This document shows positions 5,717 to 10,656 of a stretch of DNA of 10,656 nt, one piece after another; position 1 is the first letter of the stretch, and each line of letters begins with the position of its first letter. The translations under genes were made by a program, and so were the position numbers. The notes beneath the pieces were generated by a model, which did no database searches, was not told the origin of the DNA, and saw only the letters and a list, made by a program, of their open reading frames with translations. Location: the NCBI GenBank assembly GCA_947623855.1, contig CANQHW010000031.1:1-10656 (forward strand), in the 5' to 3' direction. Origin of the DNA: an uncultured Bacilli bacterium. Lineage in GTDB: Bacteria > Bacillota_I > Bacilli_A > RF39 > UBA660.

Positions 5717-8700
5717 CTATTCCTAATTTAGCTGTTAAATGTTTTCCTTGGTCGTCATCTTGACTATATGCTCGGTTAATATATTTATATACTACTGTGA
5801 TGTTGTGATATTTCTTAGGGGTTATAACACGATCTTTAAAGATTTCTTTTACTCCGTTAGCTGGGAATGGTTCGTCTTCAACTACTGGAACATCACTACC
5901 ATCAGTATTAATATATACACTATATACAAGATCATCTAAATGAGTAAAGTTATTATCTACATCAAACCAAACAAGGTCATAGTAATAAGTGGCTTCAGTT
6001 TTATTATAGATAGTATATTTTTGAGTAGCAGTCCAGCCTGGAACGATATTTTTCTCATTAACAGTAGATAAGGCTTTAAATTCAATAATGTCTTCGATAT
6101 TAACATCTGGACAGTTATGGTCACAAACACCATCACCATCTTTATCGACTTTTTCATCAGGTTCACCATCATCATCGGTATCACAGTTTAAGTCACACAT
6201 TTGATCATTATTGGTATCACAGTTTAAATAACATTTATCTTCACCGTCTTTGTAACAGTTTAGATCACACTTACCATCACCATCATCATCAATGTTACGA
6301 TCTGGTTTATCATCGCCATCGGTATCACAGTTGGTATTACATTTATCACTACCTTCAGTATAACAGTTTAAGTCACACTTACCGTCACCGTCTTTATCGA
6401 CGTTTTTGTCTGGTTTACCATCATCATCGGTATCACAGTTAGTGCTACATTTATCACTACCTTCGACATAACAGTTTAAGTCACACTTACCATCGCCGTC
6501 TTTATCAACGTTTTTGTCTGGTTTACCATCATTATCGGTATCACAGTTTGTTTCACAAGAACCACTTGGACCAGAACAGTTTAGATCACAATCGCCATCA
6601 CCGTCGGTATCACAATCTTTATTACATTTACCATCACCGGTTTCATCGATATTTTTATCTGGTTTGCCATCGCCGTTGGTATCACAGTTAGTATCACAGG
6701 TACCATCGTTGTTTGGATCACAGTTTAAGTTACATTTACCGTCACCGGTTGTATCACAGTTGGAATCACACTTACCATCGCCGTCTTTATCAATATTTAA
6801 ATCTGGTTTTCTATCATTATTGGTATCGCAGTTCCAGTTACATTTGCCATCACCGTCAGTATCACAGTTTAAGTCACAGGTACCGTTGCCATCTTCATCA
6901 CATTCACGGTCACATACACCATCATCATTATCATCAAAGTTTTTATCTGGGACTTGGTCACCATTAGTATCACATTTAGTATCACAGATACCATCTTTAT
7001 TTTTATCACAGTTATAATCACATTTTTGGTCACCATTTCTATCACAGTTTAGGTCACACTTACCATCGCTATTAGTATCACAATTGTAATCACATTTACC
7101 ATCGTTGTCAAAGTCACAATTAGTGGTACAGTTATCTGGTTTTGGGGTACTTCCGGAACTACAGTTCTTATCACAGATACCATCACCATTGGTATCACAA
7201 TTATTATCACAAGAACCATCACCGTTATTATCACAGTTTAAGTCACATTTACCATCACCATTGGTATCGCAGTTATAATCACATTGACCATTACCTGAGG
7301 TATCACAGTTATAATCGCATTTACCGTCGCCATTACTATCGCAGTTAATGGTACAGGTAGTGGTACAGTTTTTATCACAGATACCATCACCATCGGTATC
7401 ACAGTTAGTATCACAAGAAGAGTCCCCATTAGCGTCGCAGTTTAGATCACAGATACCATCACCGTTAGTATCACAGTTGATGTCACAACGTCCGTCGCCA
7501 TTGGTATCACAGTTTCTGTCACACTTACCATCACCATTAATATCACAATTTAATTTACATTTTTGATCACTTGCACAGTGGTTATCACAGATGCCATCAC
7601 CATCGGTATCGCAGTTGGTATCACAAGAACCGTCACCATTTTTATCACAGTTGGAATCACAAATACCATCGCCATCACTATCACAGTTATAATCACAGTA
7701 CCCATCATGGTTATTATCGCAGTTATAATCACACTTACCATCATTATTAGTATCACAATTAAATTTACAAGATTCGGTATTTTCACAGTTTTTATCACAG
7801 ATACCATCACCATTGGTGTCACAGTTTTTATCACAAGTGCCATCACCGGTAGTATCACAGTTAGAGTCACACTTACCATCTAGGTTACTATCACAGTTTA
7901 AATCACAAACGCCATCGTTATCAGTATCACAGTTACGATCACATTTACCATTACCGCTATCATCGATGTTTTTATCAGGTATACCATTACCATCAGTATC
8001 ACAATTGGTATCACAAACACCGTTATTATCAGGATCACAGTTAACGTCGCACTTTCCATCACCGTTGGTATCACAGTTGCGATCACACTTACCATCGCCG
8101 CTATCATCGATATTGGTATCGGGGTTACCATCACCATTGGTATCACAGTTGATATTACATTTATTATCACCATCAGTATCACAGTTAACATCACATTTAC
8201 CATCTAAATCGGCATCACAGTTGTAATCGCATTTGCCATCAAGGTTAGTATCACAGTTATATTCACATTTACCATCAGAGTCATTATCACAGTTATAATC
8301 ACATTGACCATCGTGGTTGGTATCACAGTTAGAACTACATCCCATATGGCAGTTAGTATCACATACACCATCGTTATTCGTATCACAGTTATAATCACAA
8401 GTACCATTACCATCACTATCACAGTTTAAGTCACAATTACCATCAAGGTTGGTATCACAGTTTTTATCACAGGTACCATCATTATTGGTATCACAGTTGC
8501 GATCACACTTACCATCGTTATTATCATCACAATCGAAGGTACAATTATTTTTATTATCACTACAGTTAGCGTCGCATTTACCGTCACCATTTTTATCAAT
8601 ATTTAAATCAGGTTTACCATCATTATTGGTATCACAGTTAGTATCACAGATACCATCGTTATTCGTATCACAGTTTAGGTCACACTTACCATCATTATTC

Positions 8701-10127
8701 GTATCACAATTAGTATCACAAATACCATCAACGTTTAAGTCACAGTTCTTATCACATTTACCATTACCATTCGTATCACAGTTATAATCACATTTACCAT
8801 CATCATTGGTATCACAGTTCTTATCACAACGTCCGTCGTTATTAATATCACAGTTTCTTAAACAAGCTCCATTACCATCGCAGTTCTTATCACAAACGCC
8901 ATCACCATCGGTATCACAATTATAATCACATTTATTATCCCCATTGGTATCGCAGTTTAAATCACATTTACCATCACCATCAGTATCAACATTGGTATCT
9001 GGTTTATTATCATTATTGGTATCACAGTTATAATCGCAATGCCCATCGCCGTTATCATCACAGTTTAATTTACAAGAAGCATTTCCGTTACAGTTAGAAT
9101 CACAGATGCCATCACCATTCTCATCACAGTTGCGGTCACACTTACCATCACCGGTAGTATCACAATTAGAATCGCAAATACCATCGCCGTTGGTATCAAC
9201 ATTTTTATCAGGTTTACCATCATGGTTGGTATCACAGTTGTAGTCACATTTATTATCGCCATTTAGGTCACAATTTATTTTACAAGATTGTTCACCGTCA
9301 CATTTTTTATCACAGGTACCATCACCATCGGTATCACAGTTATAATCACATTTACCATCATTATTGGTATCACAGTTTAAGTCACAAACGCCATCACCAT
9401 TACTATCAACATTTTTATCAGGTTTTTTATCTTTATTAGTATCACAGTTTAAGTCACAAACGCCATCATTATTGGTATCACAATTTAACTTACAGCTATA
9501 ATTTCCATCACAATTCTTATCACAAATGCCATCACCATCGGTATCAAGGTTTTTATCAGCTTTACCATCACCATCAGTATCACAGTTGGTATCACATTTA
9601 CCATCACCATTGGCATCAATATTCCATTTTATATTACCTTTTTTATCAGTACAGTTTTTATAACAATAATCATCATCGTCATAATAACAATTGACATCAC
9701 AAACGCCATTACCCCAAACATCAACGTTTTTATCAGGATAGCCATCACCATCAGTATCACAGTTTAAATCACAAACACCATCGCCATTACGGTCTTGGTT
9801 AAGTAAATTTTTATCAGGTTTACCATCACCATCGGTATCAATATTAAAATGCGCAACTTGATCTTTATTCCAATCAATATTTAAGTCAGGTTTATTATCA
9901 TGGTTAGTATCACAGTTAACATCACACTTATTATCGCCATCAAGATCAATATTTAGATCATATTTTCCATCGTGATCTGTATCGATATTCATGCGTGTAT
10001 AAAAATATCTATAAGCAGTACAACTAGATATTAAAAGTAACAATAATAAAATAAGTAACCATAACCATTTTACATCATACTTTTTTTCTTCACTATTGTT
10101 TTCGTTTATTTTCTTTTCTTCTTCCAT
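5706..10127 (-). CDS. Giant cysteine-paired Asp/Asn/Gly repeat surface protein (TSP3/EF-loop-like) with TasA-like C-terminal domain
   Basis: This 1473-residue protein has three parts. Residues 1-36: a charged start, a strong hydrophobic helix (WLWLLILLLLLLISS, 21-35) and Cys36 in a lipobox-like context (I-S-S-C), so it is either a lipoprotein or an N-terminal signal anchor. Residues 49-1339: 109 units of about 12 residues with consensus DTNGDGKCDxNC, where Asp/Asn at 1, 3, 5 and 9 and Gly at 6 resemble Ca2+-binding loops of EF-hands, dockerins and thrombospondin type 3 repeats. Residues 1340-1473: a non-repeat, beta-rich domain with no Cys, resembling TasA/camelysin-like secreted domains. Cys occurs only as CX3C pairs in the repeats, plus Cys36. 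There is no LPXTG motif, so anchoring is N-terminal. The ribosome binding site GAAAGGTGA (10140-10132) overlaps the stop of the small upstream gene, giving a two-gene operon. A surface stalk is inferred; I know of no named family for the whole protein. Confidence 0.9.
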   Translation of the reverse strand: MEEEKKINENNSEEKKYDVKWLWLLILLLLLLISSCTAYRYFYTRMNIDTDHDGKYDLNIDLDGDNKCDVNCDTNHDNKPDLNIDWNKDQVAHFNIDTDGDGKPDKNLLNQDRNGDGVCDLNCDTDGDGYPDKNVDVWGNGVCDVNCYYDDDDYCYKNCTDKKGNIKWNIDANGDGKCDTNCDTDGDGKADKNLDTDGDGICDKNCDGNYSCKLNCDTNNDGVCDLNCDTNKDKKPDKNVDSNGDGVCDLNCDTNNDGKCDYNCDTDGDGTCDKKCDGEQSCKINCDLNGDNKCDYNCDTNHDGKPDKNVDTNGDGICDSNCDTTGDGKCDRNCDENGDGICDSNCNGNASCKLNCDDNGDGHCDYNCDTNNDNKPDTNVDTDGDGKCDLNCDTNGDNKCDYNCDTDGDGVCDKNCDGNGACLRNCDINNDGRCDKNCDTNDDGKCDYNCDTNGNGKCDKNCDLNVDGICDTNCDTNNDGKCDLNCDTNNDGICDTNCDTNNDGKPDLNIDKNGDGKCDANCSDNKNNCTFDCDDNNDGKCDRNCDTNNDGTCDKNCDTNLDGNCDLNCDSDGNGTCDYNCDTNNDGVCDTNCHMGCSSNCDTNHDGQCDYNCDNDSDGKCEYNCDTNLDGKCDYNCDADLDGKCDVNCDTDGDNKCNINCDTNGDGNPDTNIDDSGDGKCDRNCDTNGDGKCDVNCDPDNNGVCDTNCDTDGNGIPDKNIDDSGNGKCDRNCDTDNDGVCDLNCDSNLDGKCDSNCDTTGDGTCDKNCDTNGDGICDKNCENTESCKFNCDTNNDGKCDYNCDNNHDGYCDYNCDSDGDGICDSNCDKNGDGSCDTNCDTDGDGICDNHCASDQKCKLNCDINGDGKCDRNCDTNGDGRCDINCDTNGDGICDLNCDANGDSSCDTNCDTDGDGICDKNCTTTCTINCDSNGDGKCDYNCDTSGNGQCDYNCDTNGDGKCDLNCDNNGDGSCDNNCDTNGDGICDKNCSSGSTPKPDNCTTNCDFDNDGKCDYNCDTNSDGKCDLNCDRNGDQKCDYNCDKNKDGICDTKCDTNGDQVPDKNFDDNDDGVCDRECDEDGNGTCDLNCDTDGDGKCNWNCDTNNDRKPDLNIDKDGDGKCDSNCDTTGDGKCNLNCDPNNDGTCDTNCDTNGDGKPDKNIDETGDGKCNKDCDTDGDGDCDLNCSGPSGSCETNCDTDNDGKPDKNVDKDGDGKCDLNCYVEGSDKCSTNCDTDDDGKPDKNVDKDGDGKCDLNCYTEGSDKCNTNCDTDGDDKPDRNIDDDGDGKCDLNCYKDGEDKCYLNCDTNNDQMCDLNCDTDDDGEPDEKVDKDGDGVCDHNCPDVNIEDIIEFKALSTVNEKNIVPGWTATQKYTIYNKTEATYYYDLVWFDVDNNFTHLDDLVYSVYINTDGSDVPVVEDEPFPANGVKEIFKDRVITPKKYHNITVVYKYINRAYSQDDDQGKHLTAKLGIGLE
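6219..6542 (-). repeat. Three tandem copies of a 108-bp (36-residue) block
   Basis: Residues 1196-1231, 1232-1267 and 1268-1303 of the giant protein are near-identical blocks. Each consists of a Cys-less unit (DTDxDGKPDKNV), a standard unit (DKDGDGKCDLNC) and an unusual Tyr-starting unit (YxEGSDKCxTNC). The high similarity at both protein and DNA level suggests the youngest duplication in the array, close to the C-terminal domain. Confidence 0.8.
7116..7784 (-). repeat. Higher-order repeat block 2 (6-unit period)
   Basis: Short linker units that lack a normal calcium loop begin at protein residues 782 (ENTESCKFNC), 852 (ASDQKCKLNC), 922 (TTTCTINC) and 990 (the 15-residue SSGSTPKPDNCTTNC). 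The spacings are 70, 70 and 68 residues, each one short unit followed by five 12-residue units. The unit just before each linker is always ICDKNC- or ICDNHC-like. Confidence 0.78.
8850..9509 (-). repeat. Higher-order repeat block 1 (210-bp period)
   Basis: Short 10-residue units begin at protein residues 207 (DGNYSCKLNC), 277 (DGEQSCKINC), 347 (NGNASCKLNC) and 417 (DGNGACLRNC), exactly 70 residues (210 bp) apart. In the first three periods the second unit after each short one is the Cys-less P...V type. This shows amplification by whole six-unit blocks, not only by single units. Confidence 0.82.
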
Positions 10128-10131
10128 AATT

Positions 10132-10329
10132 TCACCTTTCTTCTGTGTTATTTCTTTGATAGCTTTGATACGTTAAATATCCTCCAATAGAGATGAAGAC
10201 GAGGGATAAAATAAAAGCGGTACATAAAAGAGCTAGTACTCCTTTAGTTTCATCATCACTTTTTTTCTTTAACTTATCATATTCTTTCATAAAATCTTTT
10301 TTAATTTCTTTAGATATTGACTCATTCAT
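10132..10329 (-). CDS. Small single-pass membrane protein, unknown function
   Basis: This 65-residue protein has a charged N-terminal segment likely to form an amphipathic or coiled helix (KEIKKDFMKEYDKLKKKSDD, about 7-26), one transmembrane helix (about 31-54, VLALLCTAFILSLVFISIGG) and a short polar end (YQRNNTEER). It starts at the ATG whose CAT lies at 10327-10329, with AGGTAGTGG just upstream. It ends in TGA four bases before the giant repeat-protein gene, whose ribosome binding site overlaps its last codons, so the two are very likely co-transcribed and translationally coupled. I do not recognise a family. The context suggests a membrane helper for export, anchoring or assembly of the giant protein, but that is only inferred from position. 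Confidence 0.75.
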   Translation of the reverse strand: MNESISKEIKKDFMKEYDKLKKKSDDETKGVLALLCTAFILSLVFISIGGYLTYQSYQRNNTEER

Positions 10330-10353
10330 TAAACCACTACCTACTATAAGACA

Positions 10354-10382
10354 ATTTTATCACAAATATTTTTTGATATCAA
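10354..10382 (-). promoter_or_regulatory. Promoter of the small membrane protein / giant repeat protein operon
   Basis: On the minus strand TTGATA (10382-10377) and TAAAAT (10359-10354) are 17 bases apart, and TG at 10362-10361 makes an extended -10 (TGATAAAAT). Transcription would start near 10347, giving a leader of about 18 bases before the ATG at 10329. Confidence 0.62.
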
Positions 10383-10422
10383 TAACTTAAAACAATATTT
10401 TTTATAACTTTTATTTTACCTT

Positions 10423-10445
10423 AAAAAAAGAAGATGTTCTCTTCT
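10423..10445 (-). terminator. Intrinsic terminator of the Rpn-family gene
   Basis: On the minus strand AGAAGA (10445-10440) pairs with TCTTCT (10434-10429) around a 5-base loop GAACA, followed directly by TTTTTT (10428-10423). It lies immediately after the stop codon at 10449-10451 and separates this gene from the promoter of the surface-protein operon. Confidence 0.68.
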
Positions 10446-10448
10446 ATT

Positions 10449-10656
10449 TTATAGCTTCATTATTGTAGCAACTGATAAACCTGTGGCTTGTGCTATTTGA
10501 GTTGGTTGCATTCCCATGTTTAATAAATTATGAGCTGTTGTCATATTAGCTTGTTCTATGCCTTGCTTTATTCCTCTTGCTTCCCCTTCTCTTATGCCTT
10601 TCTTTCTGTATGTGTTCATTAAGATTCTTTCTTCTTCAGCTACATCACGATATCCT
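10449..10656 (-). CDS. Rpn family recombination-promoting nuclease/putative transposase, C-terminal end only
   Basis: An open minus-strand frame runs from the right edge (first whole codon at 10655) to TAA at 10451-10449, giving 68 residues. It reads GYRDVAEEERILMNTYRKKG, then a GIREGEARGIKQGIEQ segment, then AHNLLNMGMQPTQIAQATGL and SVATIMKL. The G(I/K)xxGI repeats followed by a small helix-turn-helix-like end (LLxxGxxxxxIAxxTGLS) are typical of the C-terminus of Rpn/PD-(D/E)XK family proteins. These are abundant, often multi-copy genes linked to DNA breakage and horizontal recombination. The nuclease core lies outside the window, so whether it is intact is unknown. Confidence 0.8.
   Translation of the reverse strand, partial: GYRDVAEEERILMNTYRKKGIREGEARGIKQGIEQANMTTAHNLLNMGMQPTQIAQATGLSVATIMKL

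Larger units (their letters stand above)
6111..9983 (-). repeat. Coding tandem repeat, 109 units of about 36 bp
   Basis: The DNA repeats with a 36-base period because it encodes residues 49-1339 of the giant protein. I parsed 109 units by eye: 97 are exactly 12 residues, six are 10, three are 11, two are 8 and one is 15, plus one 3-residue insertion (LNQ); the lengths sum to the full 1291 residues. The most constant DNA element is the complement of GTATCACAGTT, which encodes NCDT. Units differ at many synonymous and variable positions, so most of the array is old, with local recent duplications. Confidence 0.93.

Noticed and set aside
6514..8787. Plus-strand and alternative minus-strand open frames rich in Ser/His/Val/Ile over the repeat gene
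   Set aside because: They are low-complexity shadows of the 36-bp repeat, lack credible ribosome binding sites and encode no sensible domains.
6111..9983. CRISPR-like periodicity (36-bp repeats)
   Set aside because: The period is coding: one uninterrupted minus-strand frame encodes a 12-residue motif, there are no unique spacers of constant length, and variation follows codon positions.
10132..10134. TGA read as Trp (Mycoplasma code)
   Set aside because: Trp is encoded by TGG throughout the window, and TGA here sits where a stop is expected, with the next gene's ribosome binding site and ATG immediately after.
10193..10390. Plus-strand 65-residue open frame opposite the small membrane gene
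   Set aside because: It lacks a ribosome binding site and overlaps the minus-strand gene and promoter, which have better signals.

Overview
The window is AT-rich, uses the standard genetic code (Trp is TGG; one gene ends in TGA) and has strong AGGAGG-type ribosome binding sites, very short gaps and sigma-A-like promoters. This points to a low-GC Bacillota genome, most likely a host-associated member of the Bacilli/Erysipelotrichia side. The species cannot be named from this sequence.

Left part (1-3513, plus strand): one compact operon. It starts with the 3' part of a radical SAM DNA modification/repair protein (TIGR03916 type). Next comes its usual partner of the TIGR03915/DUF4130 family, overlapping by one base. 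A strongly divergent GroEL-like chaperonin overlaps the partner's end, and a small ASCH-domain protein follows. The operon ends at a hairpin terminator. A separate plus-strand gene (3558-4745) then encodes a GT4 glycosyltransferase of the diacylglycerol glucosyltransferase type. It converges on a minus-strand gene, and a perfect 14-bp bidirectional terminator is built from the two gene ends.

Right part (4752-10329, minus strand): a surface-protein locus read right to left. It holds a 65-residue single-pass membrane protein, then a 1473-residue N-terminally anchored protein, then an ER-type (SipW-like) signal peptidase I with a Lys-rich tail and its own near-consensus promoter. The giant protein is the striking object of the window. 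I counted 109 units of a roughly 12-residue Asp/Asn/Gly calcium-loop repeat. In 89 units both Cys of a CX3C pair are present and in 20 both are replaced, with no half-substituted unit. A higher-order period of 70 residues (6 units) is superimposed. The protein ends in a beta-rich domain that resembles TasA/camelysin-like secreted domains, the usual companions of SipW-like peptidases. A plausible reading is a long, acidic, Ca2+-stiffened and Cys-paired surface stalk that carries a terminal domain away from the membrane.

Right edge (10449-10656, minus strand): the C-terminal end of an Rpn-family (PD-(D/E)XK nuclease/putative transposase) protein with its own terminator; the rest lies outside the window. 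No RNA genes, CRISPR arrays or insertion sequence ends were seen.
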